From contig JAMDHS010000025.1 in the NCBI GenBank assembly GCA_029717555.1, forward strand, positions 1 to 64,000: a stretch of DNA of 64,000 bases, read 5' to 3'. The stretch is from Peribolospora baueri. Its lineage: Eukaryota > Basidiomycota > Peribolosporomycetes > Peribolosporales > Peribolosporaceae. Both the position numbers and the translations under genes were made by a program. This document shows, piece after piece, positions 1-12,600 of the stretch. The notes beneath the pieces are model-generated. The model had not been told where the DNA came from. It made no database searches and saw only the letters and a list, made by a program, of their open reading frames with translations. How positions within the stretch are numbered: position 1 is the stretch's first letter; each line of letters opens with the position of its first letter.

Positions 1-50
1 GAAGGGGGAGGGGTGGGGGGTGGGGGTGGGGGGTGGGGAGGGGGAGTGGG
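1..50 (+). repeat. G-rich tract with G-quadruplex potential
   Basis: The first 50 bases consist of repeated runs of three to six G separated by single A or T bases. Four or more such G-runs within 50 nt can form a G-quadruplex on the plus strand. No coding role is seen. Confidence 0.5.
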
Positions 51-1734
51 CTCTTGGGACGGGAGACGAGATGCAGATATGTGAGGACGGCAGGACGGGA
101 GAAGAATTCAGGAAGGGCTGGACCGGACCGAGAGAGTATGATGAAGGGTTGCGATGTTGAGGGCCGCGGACCTGGCCGGGCCCGGTATTGCTGACACTAG
201 TTGGAGGGACGCCTTCGCGGGTCCCAGGGTCGGAGAGCCAGCTCTCGAGCCGAGGGGAATAGACATAAAGGGCGGAAGGCGAGCCGGATGAGGAAAGGAG
301 AAGTGAGCACGTCGACGACGATCGAGGAGGAAAGAAGCGTGACGAGAATCCGTTGGGCGGTGGGTAGGGCGACGACTGGCCTTGAGCAGGGCCAAGCGAC
401 GACACGCCGGTTCCGCTACGGACATTCGGGATAGCTCAACGTTCCCGCCAACCTTGCCGCCCGTTCACAAGCGACGTTCAATCCCAGTAGGGCGCGCCAC
501 AAGGGCACGGCTTAGCACATTTGCACACCTTTAGATCGCTGTACGACGAAGCGGAAGCAGTTGGAAGACGTGAGGCGGTGTGAGGGCCCAAGACGAAAAG
601 CACGACCGCCTATGCCTGCCGTTTTCGAACTCACGGATCCATGTGGCAAGAGCAGTTGGGGTTCGGGCACGACCCATGCCCCCTCACGCCCTTTCCAGAC
701 GCCGGCGGTAGAGCGCGACCGGCGCCAGACTCGAGTCTCGTCTCATCCTCTCTGGCGCCGGATTGGCAGCAGCCGCCGGAAGCCTGTTCCTGAGACGGCT
801 CGGGGAGACGAGCGGAGCAGCAGCGAGGGGTGGCGCGGACGGGCGTGTCGTGCTGCTCCCGGTCGATCCGTCACGGGGTACGATAACAAGAGAAGGCATA
901 CGCGAACAAAGAAATTCCAATGAAAAAAAAAAACAAGCCGGCAGGCGATCGGGGTCAGCGAAAATTGCGGGGATCTCGGGACCTTCTTCACATGGAAACC
1001 CAAGTCACGACCGGCACGACGAGGCACCCGGAGCGCTCCGCCCCCGCGGCATCCGACCCCCCTTGGCCGCGCGCGCAGGTGCCTGGGGGGGAATGGAACG
1101 CGCAGCGTACGTTCCTACCTGGACCGGCGTTCCCTCGTCGCGCCCCCCGTCCCTGATCACCGAACGCAGGCCCCGGCCACTCGATCGCCTCGCCTCGCCT
1201 CGCCTCCGCAGAGCGAACGAGGTAGCTGCAAGCGACGCGCGATCGCGATCATGCACAACGAATGCGCGGCAAGCACGTGCCTAGTTTGTGTGGTACGGGC
1301 ATGTCCGCTCTCGGTGCACCGGCTGATCGGCGGGCGGCTGAGCGGGCGGGGATGGGATCATGGACGAGGGGCGCGGGGGGATAGGGGAAGGGAGAGATCG
1401 GGATCGAGAATGCAGAGGGCACGAGGGGCGAGGGCGAAAGCGAAGGCTTTGGCAGGCCGACGAGGAGGAAAGAGGAGGGAGCGGGGTCGGTCGACTACAC
1501 TCACCTCCTTCGTCATCGCCCCGGCCTCTTTAGAAAGGGTCATTGGGATGCGGGAAGGGAGGGAGAGTGGGTGGGAGGGCTGTGAGGCCGAGGTGGAGGG
1601 TTAAGTACGCGTTGGGCGACCGACTTGGGAGCGCGCAGGAGAGGGGGTGCGGAGTTGTGGACGGAGGGGGCAGACGGAAAGACGGAAGATGCGGGGGGCG
1701 GAGGGCGGTGGGAGCGGTGGCGGCGAGGGCGGCG

Positions 1735-1774
1735 TGGTGATGGTGGTGATGGTGGTGGTGGTGGTGGTGGTGGT
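1735..1774 (+). repeat. GGT/GAT trinucleotide microsatellite
   Basis: A run of GGT triplets interrupted by two GAT triplets. It would encode polyhistidine on the minus strand, but no supported gene surrounds it, so I treat it as a simple repeat. Confidence 0.75.
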
Positions 1775-4491
1775 CGAGGGAAAGGAGACGGTGGAGGAGG
1801 GGGAGGATTATATCACATATCGAGTTCATCCTGGGCCTCCACGCGCTCCTACCTCTGCGGGCGGGCGGTGTGTGGGTGGGTGGCTCGCGATTGGTGAGGG
1901 CGGCGTGGCGCCGATCTCATTCCATCCATTCATCCATCTCTCCATCTCTCCATCTCTCTCTCTCTGTCTCTCCGTCCATTCATCCATCTAACGCGTGCGT
2001 TCACCCCAGTCGTGCTCGCGTGGACGGGGATCATGATCATGTGTCGTACCCGTATGTCCTCGCCCGTCTTCCACTCACCCTCCCTCCGTCCTGCCGTGCG
2101 CCGTGGCGTCCGCGGTGCGTGACGCAGAACGAACGAAGGAAAGCGACGGAGCGGAGAGAAAGCAGGGCGAGCAGGAGTCCCGAGACGGGTCCGCTGAACG
2201 CGTGGTGTAGTTCGAGAGTAACGTTAGAGCATTTACGACGGGCGACGGGCGACGGCCACGGCCACGGCCACATCCTAGATGGACGACCAGGTCGGGTCGA
2301 TGATGCCCGTCGGCGACTTCGGCGCATTCTATTTAGCTCAGCAGGTCGGGTCGGCTCGCTCCCCTCGACGGTGACCACGGGCGCAACGTCGGCCGCCGTG
2401 ACCGAGGGCGAGCGGCCAACAATGGCGATGGCGAGCAGCAAGGCACACAACGACCCACGAAGGAAACAACGAAATGAACCGACGACGTCGCCATCATCAT
2501 CCCCGCCCCCTTCCCCTTCGGCCCCACTCAATGTCTTTTGAGCTAACCTTGCGCCTCCAACCGACGTCATTCCCCTCCCTTCCGCAAAATCCGCCGGAAG
2601 GCCAGTGAGCTCGGCGACGCAAACGGGACGTTCCGATGCCGCCGTGGACAGTGGCCAGACAGGCCGAGTCGAGTCAGCCCGGAGATGGGGACAGACAAAA
2701 CCAGCGAGCCAACGACGGGATCGCGCGGGCAAGTAACCAAATATTGTCCAACCTTTTTTTTTTCTCAGCCCTTACTTCATTCGCCCACGATTCTGTCGTA
2801 GATGGCCTCGACGACGGGACCGGGTCGCATTTGGTGACGCAGCGTATGCTCTCTACCTGCCCGCCGTCGGTGGCCGCCGGCAGTCCCGGACCCCCGGACA
2901 GCCGGCGGCCGTCGGACGGCGGCGGCTCCAGTCGAGAAAGAAAGAATATGAGATGGGACAAGCGAATGAACGTGCGTCGTCCGTCAGCCAGAGTCGAGCG
3001 GCGAAGCTTCACCCGTTTGCTCCGCTCCTCCCACCGAACAGCCGTCTCCGTCGGATATCTTGGAACGCTACTGTACTGTATTGTACGTACCGCCGGCGGA
3101 TCCAACATGGCCGGCGATCCACCCAACCCACTCCATGCGGCGGCTACTCTAGCCGGCCGGCCACACAGCCAGCAGCCGCCTGCGACGCCTCCCCTTCCCC
3201 GTAATTCGGTTGGGCGGGCGGGCGGGCGGGCGGGCACGACGGAAATCGACCGAGAAACGCGCGCCCCGATATGGGGGAGATAGCGATGTGGCTGTGCTCC
3301 CCGGAGGCGGACCGCCGCCGTCGTCGGCTAGCTGAGCACGCTTGCGGAGTGCTTAGAGGCCTTAAGAACGGACTCTGATCTGTTCGGTTCGTGCAACTGT
3401 GGACACTGTACACTACACGGTCACCGCCAGTCGAGGGCGCGCGCGACCAAGCCGATGAGAGCAGAGCGTATGCTGTGGAATCCGAATCCGTGCGTCGACA
3501 GAAAGGACCAAAAGGGGGAAAAAGAAGGACGAAAAGGGACCGACGGATGACGCCCGTGCAGTCTGGGGCCTCCATCCGTGCCTCCCTCCATCCTTCCTCG
3601 AGATTCACTTCCGCGCACGCAGGCACATGCGAATGAACCCTCCTCTCTCTCTCTCTCCCACAGCACAGAGTTACCGCACCGGCGGGTGGACGGATTTGAA
3701 ACATACGCAGGGCGTGACTGACTGACGTAGACGTACGTACGTACCTTGGGCTCGAGTAATAATTATACTTGCCCAGGTCATCATCCTTTATTGCCTTGCT
3801 TTGCTTGCGCGGGTTGATTCCTCGCTCATCTCGATCTCGACTGCGCCGCGTCTGCAAGCCATCGCGGAATCGCAGCTCGGCAAGCAGGGCGTCGCACCGG
3901 TCCTATATTTCATTCGTTCTTCGTCCACCTCCGCGGCAGCGATCGAGAGGCGGCGACAGCCGAGCCGGACCGGGTCGACCCGACCCGTCCGTCCGCTCAT
4001 TCAGCGGTCGGCGGTCGGCCTCGACGGGATCAGGCTGGGCTGGAAGGCCACTCCGTCTTTCGATTGCCCCGTCTTCCTCCAATCTGTCGCCTCGCCTCGC
4101 CCGCGCCCACCCACCACCTTCCGTCTCCCACCGGCGCGAGGAGCAGTCGCGCGCCACGTGCGTGTTCGAAGCGTCCACTCCACCACTGTACGTGGCGTGT
4201 ACGTCGAAGGCAATACAATACTGTCCTGTACATACATTCCATTACACTCGGTCCGGTTCGGTTCTTGTGTCTCGATTGGCGGCGCGCTTGTTTGCGCGTC
4301 TCAACGTGGCACACACACGGCCCGAGCGCGGTGCAAAGGAAGCAAGACTTGCCGGCCTGGGGAGCGGCTTTGTGGCCGCATCCACTGTGCGTGCGTACGA
4401 AACGTGAGCGAAAGAAAGAAGAAGAATAAAAAAAAAGCTTGTCGTGACATTGCGCATGCACGTCCGACATGTCATGTCGTTTGCCGCCCAC

Positions 4492-4565
4492 CCACTTGCA
4501 CTTGCACTTGCACTTGCATTTGCACTTGCGTTTGCACTTGCACTTGCACTTGCACTTGCGTTTGC
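4492..4565 (+). repeat. TTGCAC hexamer tandem repeat
   Basis: About twelve consecutive copies of the hexamer TTGCAC, with a few C-to-T or A-to-G variants (TTGCAT, TTGCGT). All frames stay open across it because the period is a multiple of three. No protein around it is recognisable. Confidence 0.85.
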
Positions 4566-5416
4566 TGGCTGCCGATGCGACACTTTCTTTGGCTTTGGAA
4601 ACGAACGAAGGACCGGAGGTCACGGCGCTTGACCATCTCGGCATCACTAAGTGCGTACGTAGTCCGGGTAGACAAGGCGCGCTAGGATCTGGGGGCGAGA
4701 TCTGGGGTCGGTTCGGGGGGGGGGTGGGGAAACACGGTTCCACGACGCCGGGGTGGTCGGAAAAGGAAAAAAGTCGGGACGAGGATCGCGGAGCGGGTGC
4801 GGATGGCGTCGGGTCAACGAAATGAGAGCGCATGGGTACGTACACACGTTACGTTGCGCATGCACGCAGACGCTTCGCTTAACGACACCTCCCACGTCGC
4901 TCCCAAGGTCATACATGCCGAGTCCTTCGGGTGTCTAGCGAGGGAGAGGAAAGGCTACTCGAGCTCTCTCTCTCTGTGACACACACACATACACATACAC
5001 GGCGCGTCTCGGACGACGCAAGTGACTAGTGACTGACTCGCACGACGACGGACGTCGCCGACGCCTCTGATGACTGACCCACGCTCATCTCCCCCGGCGC
5101 TTATCTTCGCGCCCCGGCACAGGCACAGGTGACCCACCCCACCCGCCGACACCGGCCCGGACGAATCGAAGCGAATCGAAGCGAGCTCGAGCGACCGCCA
5201 AGCCACCGTGAGCCTTGGGTGGGTTACCCCCTAACTTCCGGCCGAAACTTTCTTTTTTACTCGTCCAAAGTACCGATCGATGGAGCTGGGTGGATATAAT
5301 CGTCGCCTAGTCTTCCGCCACTGCCGTCTGTCTAGGTCTGCAGGATCACAGAGTCGAGTCACGACGGCTCCCTTTTGACACGACCTCTCGAGCTCGAAAA
5401 AGCCCATTCCATTCCG

Positions 5417-7413
5417 CTACAGGTATCCTCCCCTCCTCCTAGTGATCCCCGACCCGGGCGGGGCACCAAACTCGACGCCACTGGGCGAACCGACGCCGTA
5501 GCTCGGATTCCTTTCCTCCTTCACCACTCCTAGAGAGGAGGAGGAGGACTGGTTCGGTGGTGGCCTCCACACTCTTCCTCCCGCTCCCGCTGGACCGCCT
5601 CCAGCGCTGAGGGAGGGAGTGGCAGAGGCGTAAGAGCGAGGACCGCCGACGGAGCGCAAGGCCCTCACGATGAAAGCGTGGACCTTGACGGTAGGGTAGA
5701 AGACCGGCAAACGAGAGGGGAGGAACGGCGGTAGCGGTCGCGGTGGCGACGTCGGGACGGCCGGAGACCGGTTGGCCGCCCGGCTCGCTGGAGGAGCGGC
5801 GAAGGGCACGGGAGAGAGAGGGTATGGCTTCGAAGTCGTCGCTACGATGATGCACTTGGCACGCGACGAAGTAAGGTGCGATGTAAGTGAAGACAGCAGA
5901 CGCTAGAATCAAAGAGATGGCTCGCAAGAGCAAAAAAAGCGCCCGGATGTCTTCGAAAAACTCACGATGGGGAACACGAGCGAGAAGAGGACGAGGTTGA
6001 CGATCGGTGACGGGTGGAACCAAGAGATGGTGGTGCACGGGAGACCGAAAGCTGCAAAGTAGGCCCATCGAGACTCGACGTAGCGCACACGCTGCAGTCA
6101 TGCGGAAGCGCACAAGCCCAGAAAGCAAATCGAGCCGTGATCGATATCGATGGACGCGAGTTAAGTTGGTAGCACCGCGGAGAGCAGACGATCGTCCTCG
6201 ATCGTCCTCGCGCTGAACGACCGTTCCTGGGAGGACAGCTTACCTTCTGCAAGTCCCACCCTTTTCCAATCCAAACCTGTTCAAAGCAATCTGTACGCAG
6301 ACAGGGGCAGCAGACCAAAGCTCGTCAAGGGACCCTCCGGCGTATGCTCTTTCCAAATTCCGGCCCACACGTCCGATACCGGACTCACAATATGCGTCTA
6401 CGATGCTCATAAACGCAAAGCTCAGGACGGGTCCCAGGAACGGGATGAGATTGAGCAAGTAGCAGATCACGAGGTAGGACAGGATGAGGATGACACGGTA
6501 GGATTCGGAAACGACGCGCGGTAGGAGTCTGGGTGAAAATAAAGAAAAGATGCGCGAACGGTCGATCTGGTCAGCGTCCTCTGGTGGGCACGACATTGCG
6601 CTCTCCGTGCTTAAAAAGGAGACAGGCGGAGCGCACCCATGAAAAACGGCCGGCGGTGCACGCTGCCCGACCTTGACGGAATACACAGTCTGGGCCACCG
6701 TGACGCTCCAGGTGGAAGCGAGGTAGTAGGATATGCCGACACAGGGGTATAGCCAGAAAATCTGTGGGGATCAGGAGACAGGGCCGTCGGCATGCGACAC
6801 CTCGCACGGTCATGATCGAGTTCGCGAAAAATTCGACGGGTCGCGCTCCAACGTCGAGACTCCCAGCCATGCCCTCATCCGCTTTCCACCAGCCCTCACA
6901 TTGTAAAGCATCCCGACGTGGGTATCAACATGCTTCGCATGCCCCACGCGCACCCTCACGAACGCCTTGGAGTGGTCCTCAAAAGGAAGCGCCGGAAGCA
7001 CGAGAAGATCAAAGGCAAAGACGGAACTGAGGGCGACAAAGTTGAGCAGCAAGCACTTGAGAACCGGGAGACGGATGTCTGGAACACTTGTGGAGGGATA
7101 ACGGGGGACAGAAGACAACGTCGGCCCATCGCGCTCGTCGTCCGGGTCATGTTGGCCGCTTAGTCGGCACCGTCCGGAACACTCACTCGGTCATCAACCT
7201 CCAAGCCTCCCTCCACCCGCACGCATCCTCCAGCCCCTTGAGCGCCCATCTGGCGTGCAAGCGCATCGCCTCGGCCAAGGCCATCTGATTCGGATTGGCG
7301 GAGAAGTTGTCGGACCAGCCATAGTCGTAGTCCGACTCGATGGGCGCGCCCTCGACGTCGAGGTCGACGGGGGAGGTGGGGTCGATGGAGTACGTGGAGC
7401 GGTGGTATGCCAT
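5417..7413 (-). CDS. EI24-like multi-pass membrane protein
   Basis: Exons, 5' to 3': 7187-7413, 6900-7086, 6389-6761, 6244-6290, 5966-6091, 5417-5902. All phases close and give about 481 aa. The family mark is the block FWLYPCVGISYYLAS in the third exon, followed by a hydrophobic segment (NLIPFLGPVLSFAFM), the junction sequence DAYYCFEQVW made by splicing, then ESRWAYFAAFGLP and a final hydrophobic stretch. These match the etoposide-induced 2.4 (EI24) family of ER membrane proteins linked in animals to autophagy and cell death; the fungal role is not known to me. The ATG at 7413 is the first in-frame ATG; codons upstream in this frame have only TTG. The C-terminal about 120 residues are Pro/Ser/Arg-rich and probably disordered. 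The first intron uses an AAG acceptor. Confidence 0.8.
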
Positions 7414-7810
7414 CCCTGGGGATAAGACGCCGAGAGGAGCGACGATTGTCGTCAACCGTCAACCGTCAATCGTCGGTCGTCGTCGTCGTCGTCGATGCCA
7501 GCACCGCCAGCGCGAGGGTCGCGGTTCACGAGTCTGCTGACTAATCAACGCTGAACCAACCCAGTGGAGACGGATATTTCCCCGCATGCGCCGTCGTCGT
7601 CGTGCAGATGGCCGCCTCGTCCGCTCCACCACCGTCGCCTCATTGGTATGTCGAGCTTGGATCTCCGTTTAGTTGCCCTCAGCCGCTCATGACTCGTTTC
7701 CTCGTGTATATTCAGAGACCAACTTTCTGCCCGGCCGTTTGAGAATCCTTAAAACCCTCCCCCTTCCCTAGTTCACGAACCGAAGACCGCCTTTCCTCAC
7801 CGCACTCAAC
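7414..7810. promoter_or_regulatory. Divergent intergenic region, EI24-like / SDR
   Basis: A 397-bp gap between two divergently transcribed genes, so it must hold both 5' regions. It contains a short GTCGTC run near 7470-7495 and pyrimidine-rich sequence just before the SDR start codon. I see no clear TATA box. Confidence 0.5.
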
Positions 7811-9352
7811 ATGTCCGATTCCGCCTCTACGACCGCCTTCATTGACCCCTCCACTCTCACCCTCCGCTCTCTCTTTGACGTCCAGGGCAAGGTCGTGCTT
7901 ATCACCGGAGGTGGCACCGGGCTCGGCGCGTACCAAGCCACGGCTTTTGCAATCAACGGAGCGAAGGTGAGACATGGAGCGAGAGATGCAACAGCCTCGG
8001 CCCGTCATATTTCTCGCTTGGATTGAAATTGACATTTTCCATTTCCATTCATTTCAGGTATACATCACTGGTCGCCGGGAGAACAAGCTCCAGACGCTGG
8101 CCACGGAATATGAGCAGAAGAAAGGCGCTTCCACCGGCACTATCATTCCGTGAGCTTCTCACCGGTCTAGTTGCGTCCTCGAGTGCCAACATCCAACCCA
8201 CTCTCGCCCTTCTTCCCTCATTATTTGCCTCCTTCTTCTATTCCCGCTTGCCCAGCTTGGTAGGCGACATCTCTTCGAAAGAGTCCATCGAAAAGCTCGT
8301 CACAGACTTTGGGGAGCTTGAACCCGGTCTGGATGTGCTGATCAACTGCGCGGGTATTGTAAGGTATCCGCCCTTGTGGGCTGAACCAGATGATGGTGAG
8401 CGATGAGAAGGAGATTTGCAGAAGGAAAGTGGCTTGACAGAGGCCAGGTACAGTCAGCTCAATCATATTTGCGCTCCTACACCTGTTCTCGATGTGCAGT
8501 GGAGAATGTTCAGAAGGCGCTCTGGTCACACAGATGGTGAGCTGTGTGACGCATGCCCTGGGTAGAAGAGGCAGCCCGCCTCGAGGCACGCCAAGCTAAG
8601 AGGTCATTCTCTGTTTTACTTCCTCTTTCAGGGAAGACTGGACGAAATCTTACGAAATTAACGTCAATGCTGTTTACTTTACGACCGTTGCCTTTATTCC
8701 TCATCTCCGCAAAGCCCCTGCTGGTGATCCTTCTGTGCTCAATATCACGTCTATAGCCGGCTATCACATATCCCGTGGCGGCGCCAACTCCTCCTACCAG
8801 ACGTCCAAGGCAGCCGCCAATTACCTGACGGAAAACTTGGCGAGCAGGCTGTTGACTTACAAGATCAGGGTGAACGGCATCGCACCTGGGTAAGTGATGT
8901 CACAGCGGGGAAGGCGGGCCGATGCCGGCACTTGCAGAGAGCAATATCATCTCTTCCCGCTCCACCCCTGGACTGTCTGACTTTTTCTTTAAACCTCCCG
9001 CCTCATTGGCCAGCCTCTTTCCTTCGGAGATGTCCAATCCTGACCCCGAAACGCTCGCCAAGACCAACCCCGGCGTTAAGGGTATCCCCAAGGGCGAGTG
9101 TAAAATGCCTAGAGGCCTTCCTTTTCCTACCGTATCTTCTCATTTGTGCCCGCTCGCTTCTCTGCAAGGTGCTCTCGCTCAATTGCCCATCCTATTTTAC
9201 ACTCCCCACACTCCCCTATATTAGGCCGACCGGGCACGCCTGAGGACATTGCTGGCCCGTCCCTCATGCTCGCCTCTCGTGCGGGAACTTACATCAATGG
9301 ACAAATGATCTGTGTTGATGGTGGCCGACTGATGGTCAGCAGCGATGAGTGA
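7811..9352 (+). CDS. Short-chain dehydrogenase/reductase (SDR)
   Basis: Exons 7811-7966, 8058-8149, 8256-8395, 8500-8536, 8632-8889, 9014-9093, 9225-9352; 296 aa, usual classical-SDR length. The cofactor motif TGGGTGLG lies near residues 34-41, the NCAG motif follows in exon 3, and the catalytic Ser and YxxxK are in NITSIAGYH and YQTSK. The end (INGQMICVDGG) is typical of the SDR C-terminal lid. It should be an NAD(P)(H)-dependent oxidoreductase of the cytosol; the substrate cannot be read from the sequence. The last intron fits best as a GC-AG intron (GCGAGT donor at 9094), joining PKG to RPGTPEDIAGP as in homologues. A GTAAAA donor six bases downstream would keep frame but insert Glu-Cys. 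Confidence 0.88.
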
Positions 9353-9696
9353 CGGGTCGGCTGTTTTCAGAGTGGAAAATCATCTGAAACTGACCTTTTT
9401 TTTTTTTTTTTTCCCTTTTCCTCCATGTACATTTTCGTCCTCGATCCAGACCCTCTCCGCCACAGCGTTCTAGAGTGCGTCCTTCCGATGACAAGCCAGA
9501 GACGCAGAATGTAGCAATCGGATTTGCAAATCTCACACATGAAATCGTGACCAAACGAGAGGGAGATAATCACATTGCAGAGATGGAATGGTATCGATAT
9601 GCATGGATGCAAGTGATGTTCTCATGCGCAGCAGCACCTACAGGATAAACGAAACAGATAATCAAAGACACAATACCGACCATCCCCGAGGGATCC
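9353..9696. other. Convergent intergenic region with T17 run
   Basis: The two genes converge here, so both 3' ends lie in 344 bp. A run of 17 T at 9396-9412 lies 44 bp after the SDR stop. No gene is seen. Confidence 0.6.
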
Positions 9697-12600
9697 TCAG
9701 TCGCTCGCATACCTTCTCGCCGGCAAAGCCCTCCCCAGTAACAGGCACTCCTTGACCCATTCGACATCGACCACCTTCACCGTCTTCCATTCGGCAGATT
9801 TGGAGAGTCCCTCCGGGACGGGCATTTTGTCCTCTAGAACCAGCACCTCGTACTGGCGAGGCTCGAGCTCGGCGTCCGAAAGGCGCGTTACGCCCTCTAC
9901 ACGGGAGGCGCCCATCGCTGCGAGGATGTAGCGATGATCGTACTGCCGGTGAGAAACCAACGAATACCTCATCAACATCGAAGGAAAACCTGCACAGCGG
10001 GCGGGGAAAGCGAAACAAGAAAGGTTCGACGCACTTGCTTTTCCTTCTTGGTCATCAGAAGGAAGCTCAGACCGGTGAAAGGCCGGGCTACCGGACGGTC
10101 TCGATCGTCCAGAAGGTTAGACACGACCGGCGCTTTCGAGCCCCAGAACCATGATTGTGAGGTCGGCGCTTGCAGATGGGTGGACAGACCGGCAGAGAGC
10201 AGGTAGCCTTGCCACGGCCAGACGGTGCCCTTGGAGTGCGTGAGAGTCCGAGCGTCAGTGATGGCACATCTAGACCCTTGGTTGGCGCGCGAAGAGCGAT
10301 GGCTCACCTCAGTTATGCAATCTTTAAGCCACCTCGTGCTGACGCAGGGGATACTCAGCGCGAGCGCGATGAGGAACTTGGGTGTCTTGACCGCCGTATC
10401 CGCAAGGAGGAGAAGATCGCGACCCGCGAAGATCTGTGCTTCGCCTTCGTCGATGTTGAGACAATCGAACCCGACCGCCTTGGATCTGGGGTCCACCTCG
10501 GGCTGATGGCGATCGGTGGCCTGGTCTCGGTTCTTCAGGGTGGCAGTGGCACCGCGCAGTTGGTAGATCTTAGTGATGTCGGTTAAGACCATACCACCGT
10601 GTGCCTCGACTTGCTTTCGAAGATCCACTTTCTGCGTCGAGACCCCGTTCGCAGCCGGAGGCAGGGTCAGCATGAAGCAGAACTGTGAGAGCATGTCGGT
10701 CTGTCCAACTTGGCCGACCGGGGACGTCTGGCGTCGATGCGCTCTCGCCTTCGTTGGCGACACGAGTTGGTAGAAGGCAGCTGACGGATGTGCTTCAGGA
10801 TGCGCAGATGTCGACCTTCGATCATCGGGTGCCATTATGGAACTAGTGCTGACGATTTGAGCTCGTGCGAGCAGGCGGTCATTGAGGCACTTTGCCTTCG
10901 TTGGTTTGATGCTGAGAGCAGAGAGTGGCGCATCCACAACGGCTCCCGTGCGGGTCAACTGAAGAATGGATACCTTCACGATAGCGTCTTTGCTGAGCGC
11001 ACATCGGTTGCCGCTGCCTTCTGCCGGCAATCCAGGGCTGACAACCTCAAGGACCATGGCGTCCCATTCCTCCTTCCCTTCCGCGTACAGAACTTTGTCG
11101 CCGGGTATGAGCTGGCACCTGCGCAGCGCGCGGACTTGCACGTCTTGCACATCGCCGTCGTCGTCAAAGAGGACACGAACCGAAGGTTTCTCGCTCGCAT
11201 CGACGGAAATGATGGTACAAGGGTACCAGTCCTTACACTTCCAACGAGCAAACGCGCGGCTGGAACGAAAGTCGCGCGACGATGGATCCGACGAGCGTTC
11301 ACGATCGGAGTCGGCCGCTCTGCCACCGGATGCTCTTGAACTTACGAGCGAGTGCGCCCGGCAACGTGTGCCTTCCACTGCTACACAGACAAGAGCCGCG
11401 AATTCTTGAGCATACGCAGAATCCACTAGAATAAACGCGGCTGGCCAATAAACTCACCCCTTTGCTGAAGTTGTTCCTCTTCTCTAGGCATTCCTTCCTC
11501 ACTATCGCTCTCCGCATATACGCTCTTTCCCCTCTGTACCACCGCGGCCTTCGCCGTTCTGGATGGTCCGGTGCGCCTCTTCCGTCCCTGAACAACTTTA
11601 CTCCTCCCTTCCTGGAGTGCTGCGTCGTTCGGCAAGGCAGTCTCCTGATGGACGATGCAAAAGTAAGGCCAAAGGTAACGTTAACGTGAGACGCCCAAGA
11701 ACGAGCCATAGAGGAGCTTCCAACAAACCCACTCTTGTCAAATGCGTCGCCATGCTTGCCTTAGCTGCCGAAGAGAGCTTCTGCGGCGCGGCGTCCCCAT
11801 CGCTCTCATGCCGCGTGGAAGTTACGGCGGTCGAATCTTCATGTGCAGCCATCCCAGCGTGCAACATCCTCCGTCTCTTCACGCCACACGGCTCAAGAGC
11901 CACCATCTCCTTCCGTTTCGCCGACTGTCTGCTCGCTCGACACGATCGTTCAGTCGTTGCGGCCGCTGTGACTGGCGCCTCGTCGGCTTCGACAGCTTGC
12001 TCTACTTGACTGTTCGGAGCCCCGGGTGAAATCACTGGCTGAGGCAGCGCTTCCTTATGCACAGCCTGCGGCGACGACCGAGGTGAACTTGATCCTGCGA
12101 TGCCAGCATTAACTAGACTGGCTGCTGCTTCTCCTTCCTGATGCTGGTCGCTATCCGGAACCACCGTCGGTGGCGGCTGATCAACGAATGTGGCTTCGCC
12201 CGGGCTGGCAAGTAAAGTCTCCTCTAAGGGCATCGGATTCAGTAGGGCATCACGGCGAGGCGCGTCCTCGATGACTTGGATGCCACGTCTAGCGCAAAGC
12301 TCCCGATACAATTGGAGGCCTTCTTCTTCTGACAAGTTGGAGTACCTGTGGCGCTTAAGCTGGCGAGATGCGGGTATGGAGCGGCTCGAGCTCGCTCTGC
12401 TGGCGTCGGTGGCCTGATTTGTCCGAGAGATAATTGCGCCAACGTGCGAAACGTTCGCATCTGTCGAAGGTGTCGGGGCGATTTGATCGGTAGGTTGGCC
12501 ATGCGAAGACGTACTGCGCACGAGGTACGTATCTGCATTGGCGCAAGGTGAGCTGCTTGTTTCGATCATGGCCGAAGCGGGGCTCGCAGGTGCGGCCACA

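Larger units (their letters stand above)
1..5416. other. Gene-free low-complexity region
   Basis: No reading frame here shows a recognisable domain, and none can be joined by splice sites into a convincing protein. Open frames on both strands are explained by high GC and skewed composition. The region holds a G-rich left end, a GGT run, CT/CCAT-rich stretches near 1921-1990 and 3640-3660, a TTGCAC hexamer array, and CT/CA runs near 4965-5000. It is probably intergenic or long-promoter DNA serving a gene beyond the left edge and the 3' flank of the EI24-like gene. An unrecognised non-coding transcript cannot be excluded. Confidence 0.6.

Noticed and set aside
1530-1829. Minus-strand open frame with a run of 13 histidines
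   Set aside because: It is only the GGT microsatellite read backwards; no ATG start, domain or splice partners.
1870-2732. Overlapping open frames of over 200 codons on both strands
   Set aside because: Both are compositional, overlap each other, and show no hydrophobic core, domain or splice logic.
9972-10170. Direct read-through of the checkpoint gene past 10035
   Set aside because: The frame ends in a poor tail and misses the second BRCT repeat, whereas splicing from 10034 to 9943 restores it (KEKQ-YDHRYIL).
10170-10586. Plus-strand frame of 138 codons
   Set aside because: It is antisense to the BRCT-coding exons and has no domain of its own.
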